A stretch of DNA of 34,577 nt, from the IMG/VR virus record IMGVR_UViG_3300022871_000058, positions 1 to 34,577 of that record; one strand, given 5' to 3'. The DNA comes from a virus. Each line of letters starts with the position of its first letter. The stretch's first letter is position 1. This document shows, one piece after another, positions 1-6,744 of the stretch. A model generated the notes under the pieces. The model saw nothing but the letters and a program-made list of their open reading frames with translations. It ran no database searches and was not told the DNA's origin. Both the position numbers and the translations under genes were made by a program.

Positions 1-141
1 AGTAGATTTGGTATGTCATACTCACAATCTATACTATTTTTGTTTGGTGAAATAGATAAGCTTGAACAGGAAGCGTTGAAGGATAGAAGGAACTATGTTT
101 TAGCTATAGCTAAACTTGAAGAACATGGAATTAAGTTTTAG
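1..141 (+). CDS. 3' part of small unknown gene (complete copy at 34269-34472)
   Basis: The reading frame is open from base 1 to a TAG at 139-141 and encodes the last 46 residues of a 67-residue protein. The complete copy lies at the other end of the window. The two copies differ by one base in the overlap (121 G versus 34452 A), giving Glu versus Lys four residues before HGIKF. The product is Lys/Glu-rich and probably helical. It is truncated only because the contig was opened here. Function is not recognised. Confidence 0.75.
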   Translation, partial: SRFGMSYSQSILFLFGEIDKLEQEALKDRRNYVLAIAKLEEHGIKF

Positions 142-442
142 GTGATAAGAATGGATAAACCAAGGTTAGAAGCAATAGACTGTTTTTGTCAAGAAATTAA
201 TGATAATGAACATTTTATAGAATATTATAATACAATATCTACTGATGACCCATATGAAAATAAAAATGTTTTTAGACAAGACCAATTAAAAGCTCGTCTT
301 GAGTGGTTGATTGGTACTACCACACCTACTTTATATGATGCTGGAAACACACCAGGCGAAGTAGATGATGAACATAAATTTATATCAATAAAACAAATTA
401 AAGAATCATTCAGTGAGATTCTAAACGGTGATAAGAATGGAT
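141..442 (+). repeat. 286-bp cassette bounded by 16-bp direct repeats
   Basis: The 16-mer GGTGATAAGAATGGAT occurs at 141-156 and 427-442. Each copy contains a Shine-Dalgarno and a start codon. In the second copy of this locus at the window end (34472-34487) only one 16-mer is present, and sequence jumps directly from the position equal to 156 to the one equal to 443. One repeat plus the gene between is therefore absent in that variant, as expected for recombination between the direct repeats. Confidence 0.85.
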
Positions 443-444
443 GA
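151..444 (+). CDS. Small unknown protein carried on the polymorphic cassette
   Basis: It encodes 97 residues from ATG 151, preceded by AGGTGAT at 140-146. A GTG nine bases upstream is in frame but lies inside the Shine-Dalgarno, so ATG is preferred. The protein is acidic and mostly polar, with no membrane segment, cysteine cluster or recognised catalytic motif. The stop (442-444) overlaps the start of the next gene (437), so translation is coupled. The gene is missing from the other copy of this locus at the window end, which makes it dispensable accessory content. Function unknown. Confidence 0.65.
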   Translation: MDKPRLEAIDCFCQEINDNEHFIEYYNTISTDDPYENKNVFRQDQLKARLEWLIGTTTPTLYDAGNTPGEVDDEHKFISIKQIKESFSEILNGDKNG

Positions 445-784
445 GGAATATTTTAACAAGGATTCATTAAAGTATTTCACAATGTATTACTTTCTTATTA
501 AGGATACATCTATTAATATAGATAATTTAATAACTAAGTTTGATGAATATAGTAATAATAAAGGATTAGATATTATTCTAAGTAATAAACAGAAGGAGGC
601 ATTATACTATTATTACATACAAAAGAAGTCTAGCGTTGAATTTGAGTTAATCAATACGAAGAATCATAATGTTATTGAACAGAATTTGTTTAAGGCAGAC
701 TTGGAAATTAAGTTCCTGAAGGAAAGTGTCGCACACTGGAAGGAAGTAGTGTCTAAGTTGGAAAGATTAGAGGAGATTGAATGA
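437..784 (+). CDS. Unknown early protein with C-terminal coiled coil
   Basis: It encodes 115 residues from ATG 437 behind AGGTGAT-like GGTGAT at 427-432. The N-terminal half is Tyr/Phe-rich. Residues 45-60 (SNKQKEALYYYYI) could form part of a helical DNA-binding segment, but this is only an impression. The last 35 residues are Glu/Lys/Leu heptad-like and predict a coiled coil. The stop overlaps the next gene as ATGA. The same gene begins again at 34482 in the redundant end, directly behind the 67-residue gene. Function not recognised. Confidence 0.65.
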   Translation: MDEEYFNKDSLKYFTMYYFLIKDTSINIDNLITKFDEYSNNKGLDIILSNKQKEALYYYYIQKKSSVEFELINTKNHNVIEQNLFKADLEIKFLKESVAHWKEVVSKLERLEEIE

Positions 785-1161
785 GAGAAATAAAATTTAG
801 AGCATGGGATAAACAAATTAAAGAAATGTTAAGTGTTGATAAAATTGAATGGGATAGAAAATTAGTTTATATTAGAAGCTCAACAAGAGATCATATGGAA
901 ACTCCACGAAGAATATCTGAAGATATATGTTGCTTAATGCAATACACCGGTCTTAATGATAAGAACGGAAAGGAAATCTACGAAGGAGATATAGTAGAGT
1001 ATTTTAAGAGGCGTTATTTTATTAAATTTCATTTAGCTAATTTTATGTTATCAAAGAAAGAATCTAATTTTTTAGGATTAAATAGTGCCATATATTCTCA
1101 AGACGGAGTATTAACAGTAATAGGTAACATACATAAAAACCCTAAATTATTAAAGGAGTGA
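781..1161 (+). CDS. YopX family protein
   Basis: It encodes 126 residues, the usual size of the family. It opens with REIKFRAWDK and contains LMQYTGLNDKNGKEIYEGDI, the hallmark of YopX proteins of tailed phages and mobile elements (a mainly beta fold whose biochemical role is unknown). The ATG sits behind GGAGATTGA and overlaps the previous stop, and the zinc microprotein gene follows within 6 bp, so it belongs to the small early rightward operon. Family assignment is confident; function is not known even in well-studied phages. Confidence 0.9.
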   Translation: MREIKFRAWDKQIKEMLSVDKIEWDRKLVYIRSSTRDHMETPRRISEDICCLMQYTGLNDKNGKEIYEGDIVEYFKRRYFIKFHLANFMLSKKESNFLGLNSAIYSQDGVLTVIGNIHKNPKLLKE

Positions 1162-1166
1162 GGATT

Positions 1167-1271
1167 ATGGATGTTATAGAACATGATATTAAATGTATTA
1201 AGTGTGGAAAGGTAATGAGGACATTCTTGCCATTGGAAGAATATATTTGCGATGAATGTAATAAGGAATAG
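1167..1271 (+). CDS. 34-residue zinc-ribbon microprotein
   Basis: An ATG at 1167 follows GGAGTGAGG. The 34-residue product has two CxxC pairs (CIKC and CDEC) separated by 14 residues, the spacing of a single zinc ribbon with nothing attached. It follows YopX by 5 bp in the same operon. It is one of several free-standing zinc knuckle proteins in this genome (compare 31059-31175 and 31172-31333). It may bind nucleic acid or host transcription machinery, but that is inference. Confidence 0.7.
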   Translation: MDVIEHDIKCIKCGKVMRTFLPLEEYICDECNKE

Positions 1272-1274
1272 TAA

Positions 1275-1318
1275 CCTTTATATAGTACTATATATATTAT
1301 ATATAGGAAGAAATTCCT
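1275..1318 (+). promoter_or_regulatory. TATA box with 16-bp palindrome and leader hairpin
   Basis: CTTTATATAG begins at about 1276. TATATAGTACTATATA (1279-1294) is a perfect 16-bp palindrome that overlaps it. Downstream, AGGAA-GAAA-TTCCT (1305-1318) forms a 5-bp hairpin with a GNRA-type tetraloop in the predicted leader of the gene at 1341. The palindrome over the TATA box is a plausible operator. AT-only palindromes also arise by chance, so confidence is moderate. Confidence 0.45.
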
Positions 1319-1340
1319 TATAAATTATAGGTGATAAATT

Positions 1341-1583
1341 ATGGCAGGGCCAGAAAAAGAGTTCCGTAGTGGAGCAATTAAAGCAACAGTGTGGAAGAAC
1401 GAAGTTGAATTTAAAGGCGTTAAGACAGATGTATTTAAAATAACACTTACTAAATCATACAAAGATAAAAATGGTGAATGGAAAGATACTAACCAATACA
1501 CTATGAATGATGCACTTAAAGCGGCAGAATTACTTAGAACTGTGGCTAATCAGTATAACATTGAAGAGGTTAAGAGGGATTAA
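1341..1583 (+). CDS. Small conserved phage/archaeal-type protein, possibly nucleic-acid binding
   Basis: It encodes 80 residues from an ATG behind AGGTGATAAATT. Central features are FRSGAIKATVWKNE, then ITLTKSYKDKNGEW and a helical end (NDALKAAELLRTVANQY). The strand-rich first 50 residues ending in one helix recall small single-strand-binding, PC4/Whirly-like modules found beside viral replication genes. I recognise the pattern but not a named family. It is the last gene before the tRNA-like element and the packaging operon, and has its own TATA box upstream. Confidence 0.7.
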   Translation: MAGPEKEFRSGAIKATVWKNEVEFKGVKTDVFKITLTKSYKDKNGEWKDTNQYTMNDALKAAELLRTVANQYNIEEVKRD

Positions 1584-1598
1584 TTTCCTTCATTTTAT

Positions 1599-1667
1599 AG
1601 CAGGGTAGTATAATAGTATTACGCAGTTTGATCAACTGAGATGCGAGTTCAATTCTCGTTCCAGCTA
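1599..1667 (+). tRNA. Degenerate tRNA or tRNA-like element with a short anticodon loop
   Basis: The 69 nt fold as a tRNA: acceptor AGCAGGG/TCCAGCT with one A-A mismatch, D arm from 1608 to 1622, T arm GCGAG-TTCAATT-CTCGT (1643-1659) and discriminator A (1667). No CCA is encoded. The anticodon stem CAGTT/AACTG (1624-1628, 1634-1638) is perfect but encloses only 5 nt (TGATC) instead of 7. Opening the last pair gives loop TTGATCA and would read GAT (Ile) on a 4-bp stem. D-loop GG is AG. This is likely a decayed or specialised tRNA. Confidence 0.55.
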
Positions 1668-1699
1668 TTATAGAAAGACTTATAAAGATTGAATCCCTC

Positions 1700-1709
1700 T
1701 TTATAAATA
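1700..1709 (+). promoter_or_regulatory. TATA box of the packaging operon
   Basis: TTTATAAATA lies 27-37 bp before the ATG at 1737, so the transcript should begin about 5-10 nt upstream of the start codon. This fits a near-leaderless archaeal mRNA and explains the weak Shine-Dalgarno (GAAGTGA). Confidence 0.55.
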
Positions 1710-1736
1710 TATGCAGACTGACAAAGAAGTGACAAT

Positions 1737-2207
1737 ATGGGAAAAGTAGGAAGACCACCAGTAAAAACATCATTTAAGAAAGGTGATGCACGTAGCAGAG
1801 CTGCTGCTAGTAAAGGTGGGAAGACAAAGAAAATACAAACTAAAATACTTAAGGAACTTAAAGATATTGCTAAACTTGATTCTAATAATTACATGGAAAA
1901 GATAGATGTAATTAATCCGTCAACAGGTGACAGGAAACAAACCTACTCAATCCTATTAGCTGGAGAGAAAGGGTTTGACTATTTATTATCTCGTAGATTT
2001 ACTGAGATAGAAGAATCAATACAACAAGCGATGGCTAAGACTAATAATCCTAAGGAACACATGGAATTGATGAAGCAAGGATTCAATACACTGAAACAAT
2101 TAAGAGAAACATTGTACGGAACTAATACTAATATTAAAGCTGACGTTAAGACAGAAGATGTATCAAAAGACTTATGGGACAAATTAGGGCAGAAGTGGAA
2201 GAAATGA
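1737..2207 (+). CDS. Probable terminase small subunit
   Basis: It encodes 156 residues. It begins GKVGRPPVKTSFKKGDARSR, a basic N-terminus typical of small terminases that bind viral DNA, followed by a helical middle and an amphipathic C-terminus (residues 90-130) that could drive oligomerisation. It ends in ATGA overlap with the large terminase start, the standard gene pair for headful packaging. Similarity is by composition and position rather than a specific motif, so another DNA-binding packaging cofactor remains possible. Confidence 0.75.
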   Translation: MGKVGRPPVKTSFKKGDARSRAAASKGGKTKKIQTKILKELKDIAKLDSNNYMEKIDVINPSTGDRKQTYSILLAGEKGFDYLLSRRFTEIEESIQQAMAKTNNPKEHMELMKQGFNTLKQLRETLYGTNTNIKADVKTEDVSKDLWDKLGQKWKK

Positions 2208-3544
2208 AAGAGGCAATGCCTGACTTAGACTTAGTTGTTAAGTCTTACTTCGGAATTGATCTCTTCCCTTACCAGAAAGAAATAATAGAATCTATTTTTA
2301 GTGATGACCGTAAGGTTACAATTAGAGCAACAACACGTGCTGGTAAATCATATTCAGTTGCACTAGCTGCACTGTTATTTGCGTTATGTTACCCAGGTAA
2401 GAAGGTTGGGATAATAGCGCCAACACAGCATAAGACTAAAATTATAATGGGATACATTGGTGAGTTCTTATCAGTTGCTCCAGACTTAGTTGGTATGCTT
2501 GACATGAGTATGTCTAGTAATGACATCGCAAGACTAAAGAAAGAAACATCTAAGCAGCGTCTAACATTTGTCAATGGAAGTTCAATAGAGGTTTTAACTG
2601 CTGACTTGCCAAGTGGTGGTCAGGGATTAATGGGACGTGCTTATCATTTAACTATAGTAGATGAGAGCGCTGAAATTAGTGCTGAAGCTTATTCAAAGAT
2701 ATACCGAATGCTGGTTGAGTCTAAAGATGCTAAATTGGTTGAGATATACAACCCATGGTATTTAAATCATACTTACGAACACTTCAATGACGAGTCATGG
2801 AAGAAGATACACATTGACTGGAGACGTTGCGTTAAGGAAGGACGATTACACGAGAACGATATAATGGATCAGAAGAGGAACTTAACTGAGTTAGAGTTTA
2901 GTGTATTGTATGATGCTAACTTCCCGAAGGATATAGAGAACAGTATATTCTCACAACAGGGCCATATAGAAAATGCTATACGGAAGAAAGAGTTTAAGTT
3001 ATACGACAGAATATTAATAGGTGTAGATGTTGCACGAGGCGGTAAGGACTACACGGTAATTACCATAGTTGGTGAATACAAGGGCGACTTCAGTTATATA
3101 GAATACAAGAAGATGGACACCAACGACATAATGAAAGTGGTAGGAATGACAACATTATATGCTGATAAATACAAAGCTTACGAAGTGAAGATAAGTGTTG
3201 ATACTGTTGGACTAGGCGCTGGAGTTCATGACAGACTCAAAGAAATGTCATACAATTCAACTGCATTCTCTGCAGGGTCACGTGCAAGGAATAAGTCACG
3301 ATTCTATAATATAAAGGCAGAGACTATATTTGAGTTGGCTGATATTATGAAGGAGGGTAAGTTTTACAATTTACCATATCCAAGCGAGTACGCACTACAG
3401 TTAAAGAAATGGATATTTGAAGTGAGGTCAGACAGACAGCTTAGAGTAATTGACCCAGAAGATAAGAGTCCTGATTTCGCGGATAGTTTAGCAATTACAT
3501 TTAATAGACCACAACAAGTATTAGTGGGATCAATAGATTTATAG
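2204..3544 (+). CDS. terL: Terminase large subunit (packaging ATPase-nuclease)
   Basis: The motor protein that pumps and cuts DNA into the prohead. From ATG 2204 (446 residues) the visible motifs are: Walker A around residues 41-49 (RATTRAGKS), Walker B LTIVDE at 149-154, and RNase H-like nuclease acidic residues D275 (GVDVARGG), D333 (SVDTVGLGAG) and D424/D427 (PDFADSLA). An in-frame ATG 30 bp upstream has no Shine-Dalgarno and would overlap the previous gene further. ATG 2204 gives the ATGA coupling seen throughout this genome. Length is normal for the family. Confidence 0.95.
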   Translation: MKEAMPDLDLVVKSYFGIDLFPYQKEIIESIFSDDRKVTIRATTRAGKSYSVALAALLFALCYPGKKVGIIAPTQHKTKIIMGYIGEFLSVAPDLVGMLDMSMSSNDIARLKKETSKQRLTFVNGSSIEVLTADLPSGGQGLMGRAYHLTIVDESAEISAEAYSKIYRMLVESKDAKLVEIYNPWYLNHTYEHFNDESWKKIHIDWRRCVKEGRLHENDIMDQKRNLTELEFSVLYDANFPKDIENSIFSQQGHIENAIRKKEFKLYDRILIGVDVARGGKDYTVITIVGEYKGDFSYIEYKKMDTNDIMKVVGMTTLYADKYKAYEVKISVDTVGLGAGVHDRLKEMSYNSTAFSAGSRARNKSRFYNIKAETIFELADIMKEGKFYNLPYPSEYALQLKKWIFEVRSDRQLRVIDPEDKSPDFADSLAITFNRPQQVLVGSIDL

Positions 3545-3589
3545 ATAAGTTTATAAAGTCACAGAACTTGTATACTATATAACTTATCT
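3543..3589 (+). promoter_or_regulatory. Portal operon promoter flanked by a 9-bp inverted repeat
   Basis: TTTATAAA (3550-3557) is followed by AGTCACAGAACTTGTAT, a variant of the TATA plus ACTTCTAT layout seen at 6692, 11525 and 19668. AGATAAGTT (3543-3551) and AACTTATCT (3581-3589) form a perfect inverted repeat that brackets the TATA box and the predicted start site. A GGAGG Shine-Dalgarno follows at about 3593. Confidence 0.55.
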
Positions 3590-3604
3590 CTTGGAGGAAT
3601 AAAT

Positions 3605-5035
3605 ATGGCATTTTTTGATTTTTTTAGTAACATATTCGTACAGAAAAGCGCACCAGTACAAAAATCTGATTTTATGAGTAAACAAATAGGTAAATACACA
3701 CAAGTAATTGATTCGATACCTACTTATAACCCTAATGATATTACTGCATTTGAATTAGATAGGAATAAATGTTACATAATGGCTGAGGCAAACGACACAT
3801 TAAAAAATGTTTTATACGTTGTCAATAGGGAAACTTTCAAGGAAGGATATGATATACAACCTAAATACAGGTTCAAATGTTTAGATTGTGGTGCTGAATA
3901 TGATAGAGAAGTTGAAATTTGTGAGAACGATAAATGTAAGTCAAGTAATTTAATAGAGCCTGACGAAGAAGAGAAGAAAAGATTAGAGACAACACTTGAT
4001 ATTATTAACAGGAACGACGAGAGTGTTATTAAGTTATTCAAACAAATAGAAAAAGACCTTAATATAGTTGATGAGGCTTACATTTTAAATACAGGTGAAG
4101 ATGAATACTATAGATTACATCCACTGTCAATCAAGCCGATTATATCTGAGCAAGGATTATTAGGTCACGATGAAGGCGGACGAATGTTAGTATTCCAAAC
4201 ATATGATAGAACTCAAGTATTTCCATTAGATGAAGAACAAGAGATACCTGAAGGACACGTTAGTGCAGATTACTTATCTAACGATGGTAAATATTATAAC
4301 AGAAGGGAACTAATCAGGATACATAAATTTGATGATGGATTACATGAGTCTTATCCTCCAGTAATGACTCTATGGGATAAATTATATATGTTGAATAAAA
4401 TGGATGAATATTTAGCATTATGGTATGCAGGTAAGAGACCAGCAAAGGGTATTATGGTATTCAATACAGACGATCCAATCTCAATGCAAAAACAATTAGC
4501 TGATCAGGCTCTTAACCAAAAGAAGAACCCACATTCATTAATGACTATATACACAGATTTAAAAGATGCTAAGAAATTAGTAGAGTATTTACCACTTACA
4601 CCAACACCGAGTGAGTTAGATTCTGAAGCTACAAGAGATAACATACGTAGATATATTGCAGGATTTTATGGTATACTTCCACTATATATGGGAGACGTTT
4701 CTAATACTGGTGGCTTAAATAACGAGACATTACAATTAACTGTAACACGTGACACAATTTTATCTAACGTTCGTAGGTACGATAAGATCCTTGAGTTGAT
4801 AGCTAAGAGATTAGAAATTAACGATTGGGTTGTAACTATTAAATTACCAGACGAAATTAAAATGACAAGATCCTTAGAACTTGAGAACCAGAAGATAGAC
4901 GTTGCTATTAAGAAGCAAAATTTAGGTTACGAGATGGAATACGACGAGGATACTGATGATTGGGAACTTGGGGAAAAGCGAGAAGCTCCTACAGAAGAAT
5001 CAGGAGTCCCGTTCAAGTTTGACGAACAGTTTTAG
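3605..5035 (+). CDS. Portal protein with an inserted zinc ribbon
   Basis: The dodecameric ring at the packaging vertex. It encodes 476 residues behind a strong GGAGG. The core and C-terminal half read as a phage portal: LWYAGKRPAKGIMVF, then IRRYIAGFYGILPLYMGDVSN and a long helix before residue 420. Unusually, residues 92-111 hold CLDC and C-x4-C (C92, C95, C106, C111), a zinc ribbon inserted in the N-terminal region. It lies between terminase and minor head protein as expected. Portal identity is confident; the ribbon's role is unknown. Confidence 0.92.
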   Translation: MAFFDFFSNIFVQKSAPVQKSDFMSKQIGKYTQVIDSIPTYNPNDITAFELDRNKCYIMAEANDTLKNVLYVVNRETFKEGYDIQPKYRFKCLDCGAEYDREVEICENDKCKSSNLIEPDEEEKKRLETTLDIINRNDESVIKLFKQIEKDLNIVDEAYILNTGEDEYYRLHPLSIKPIISEQGLLGHDEGGRMLVFQTYDRTQVFPLDEEQEIPEGHVSADYLSNDGKYYNRRELIRIHKFDDGLHESYPPVMTLWDKLYMLNKMDEYLALWYAGKRPAKGIMVFNTDDPISMQKQLADQALNQKKNPHSLMTIYTDLKDAKKLVEYLPLTPTPSELDSEATRDNIRRYIAGFYGILPLYMGDVSNTGGLNNETLQLTVTRDTILSNVRRYDKILELIAKRLEINDWVVTIKLPDEIKMTRSLELENQKIDVAIKKQNLGYEMEYDEDTDDWELGEKREAPTEESGVPFKFDEQF

Positions 5036-5045
5036 GTGTGATTAA

Positions 5046-6338
5046 ATGGCTAGGGTATATGTAAAAGACCCCAGCAAAGCACCCGCTGGAGCAAAACTTA
5101 CACAAGGTAAACGTGGTGGATTTTATTATGAGTCTGGGCCTAAACAGCCTAAGGCTACATCTTCTTATTCTGAACAAGTAAGCCACTTTACTAAAGAAGT
5201 ACCTATTAATTCTGAAGTTGAATATAACTACGATTACTTCGGTGATCATGTTATACGTACTAAGGGTGAGAGTGACAGAGTTGAGTCCCTTATAACACCT
5301 GAGCATTTCAGTAAGGATCATGTAAGTATCCATAACCACACAGATAATACTCCTCCGTCCCCGCAAGATATAATGGCATTTTTATATATGAAGCAGAGCG
5401 CTAGCATTATTACTAATCCTGATGGAACTGTATATGTAATGACTAAGGACGAGAACACTACTGATTTAGATTTAGGCATAGTACCTAAGGACAAAGAAGA
5501 GTTAAGGGATTTAGTTGGATATGTATCTGAAAGGTCAGAGGAAGAAATGAGAGACTTCGTTGTTAATGTATCTGATCAGACAGTGCCATTTAGTGTACAG
5601 GTATTACCATATTTCCAGAAGAAGTATAATTTCAAAGTAGATGTAATTAATAAGACTGCTAAGAAGTATATCAAGAAGGCGGGGATTACTAACCAGATAG
5701 ACAGTATAATAGGTGTGCGTAAAGACCCTAAAAAAGTTATACTATTATTAAACTCATTTTTCAAGACCACACTTAAGGCATTTATATCTACTAAGTTATT
5801 TGAGGTATTCACTAAATCAAAGCGTAGTATAATACCAAGCGCTAAAATAACCCGTAATGACGACAATATAGTAGAAAGTGTTTTAAATAGTAAAGTACTA
5901 TCTAATACATATTCATACTTGTCAAAAAGGACAAGCAAGAAGATAAATGACATTATAGCTCAGGGCGTTAAACAAGGCATCGGACAACAGAAGATCCGTG
6001 CCGCAGTTAGCAATGAGATCAAGACATTCACTAACAATAGAGTAGAAACTATAGTTAGAACCGAAAGTAACAATATAATGAACCTTGCAAGAGAGAAAGC
6101 ATATTCCGAGATAGATCCAGAACAAAAGAGAAAGTATATAATGCGAGGCCCTACAGATTCACGTAATGCAGAATCAAGCAGGGTAATAAAGAGAGAACAA
6201 GGACGAGGATTACCAATGAAAGACTTAAAGAAATTAGTAAAGAGAGTGGCAATGAAATACCATCCGACTACTTACGATCCAAGCCGTCCCTTTTCCTATC
6301 ATATTAATCAAAGACATAGTTTAGGTGTAGCAATATGA
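5046..6338 (+). CDS. MuF/SPP1 gp7-type minor head protein with JAB-like domain
   Basis: It encodes 430 residues behind AGGTGTGAT. The N-terminus (APAGAKLTQGKRGGFYY, residues 13-28) is a linker type common in minor head proteins. Residues 55-130 contain HNHTDNTPPSPQD (H96, H98, S105, D108), closely matching the HxH...SxxD metal site of JAB/MPN metalloproteases. The C-terminal half (about 290-430) is the MuF-like region with RVETIVRTESNNI and HINQRHSLG. MuF proteins sit in the head and can carry ejected effector domains, so the JAB-like part may be an ejected peptidase. It overlaps the next gene as ATGA. Confidence 0.8.
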   Translation: MARVYVKDPSKAPAGAKLTQGKRGGFYYESGPKQPKATSSYSEQVSHFTKEVPINSEVEYNYDYFGDHVIRTKGESDRVESLITPEHFSKDHVSIHNHTDNTPPSPQDIMAFLYMKQSASIITNPDGTVYVMTKDENTTDLDLGIVPKDKEELRDLVGYVSERSEEEMRDFVVNVSDQTVPFSVQVLPYFQKKYNFKVDVINKTAKKYIKKAGITNQIDSIIGVRKDPKKVILLLNSFFKTTLKAFISTKLFEVFTKSKRSIIPSAKITRNDDNIVESVLNSKVLSNTYSYLSKRTSKKINDIIAQGVKQGIGQQKIRAAVSNEIKTFTNNRVETIVRTESNNIMNLAREKAYSEIDPEQKRKYIMRGPTDSRNAESSRVIKREQGRGLPMKDLKKLVKRVAMKYHPTTYDPSRPFSYHINQRHSLGVAI

Positions 6339-6685
6339 GTGGATTCGCAGAGTATGAAAAATCAGGTTACGATCCAGTTAAGTGGAACGATGCCATTGAG
6401 AAGAGATATCCTAATGGAGGGGTGTGTGATTATTGTGGGAAGAATGCTGAGTTTTTGCACGTTTATGAAGAGAGTGTTTGTCGTAATTGTATTGAAGATA
6501 TTAATAAGCATTGTAATACTTCTTTTCCTATTACCAGTATTGAGTCTGGTTTTTGTGACTTTTGTGGCCACTATTCTTCTATACCCGAGATGCAAGGACA
6601 AGTAAGAATAGATATATGTACTGAGTGTATGGCACGTATAGGTAAACAAACAAGAACAAACAACCACAAAAAAATGAAGCTTTAG
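6335..6685 (+). CDS. Double zinc-ribbon protein of the head operon
   Basis: It encodes 116 residues with two four-cysteine knuckles: C31/C34 with C49/C52, and C74/C77 with C95/C98. Each has a CDYC or CDFC opening, suggesting an internal duplication. The C-terminus is basic (TRTNNHKKMKL). The start overlaps the minor head gene stop (ATGA), so it is translated with that gene. The GT-rich wording of its middle part differs from neighbours and may indicate later acquisition. It could bind DNA or be an internal head protein. No specific family recognised. Confidence 0.75.
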   Translation: MSGFAEYEKSGYDPVKWNDAIEKRYPNGGVCDYCGKNAEFLHVYEESVCRNCIEDINKHCNTSFPITSIESGFCDFCGHYSSIPEMQGQVRIDICTECMARIGKQTRTNNHKKMKL

Positions 6686-6720
6686 ACGAAAGCTTTATAA
6701 ACTACTTTTCACTTCTATTT
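6681..6720 (+). promoter_or_regulatory. Late-type promoter of the protease-capsid operon
   Basis: GACGAAAGC precedes the TATA box CTTTATAAAC (6693-6702), followed by CACTTCTATTTTTATAT. The same order (CGAAGC, TTTATAAA, ACTTCTAT) occurs before the genes at 11586 and 19784. GAAGCTTTA occurs just upstream as a partial direct repeat. The transcript then carries GAGAGGT before ATG 6745. Confidence 0.65.
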
Positions 6721-6744
6721 TTATATACCTTCGGAGAGGTTGAT

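Noticed and set aside
6339-6605. 88-codon hydrophobic plus-strand frame overlapping the double zinc-ribbon gene
   Set aside because: The other frame has eight ordered cysteines and ATGA coupling; the hydrophobic look comes from GT-rich DNA read out of frame.
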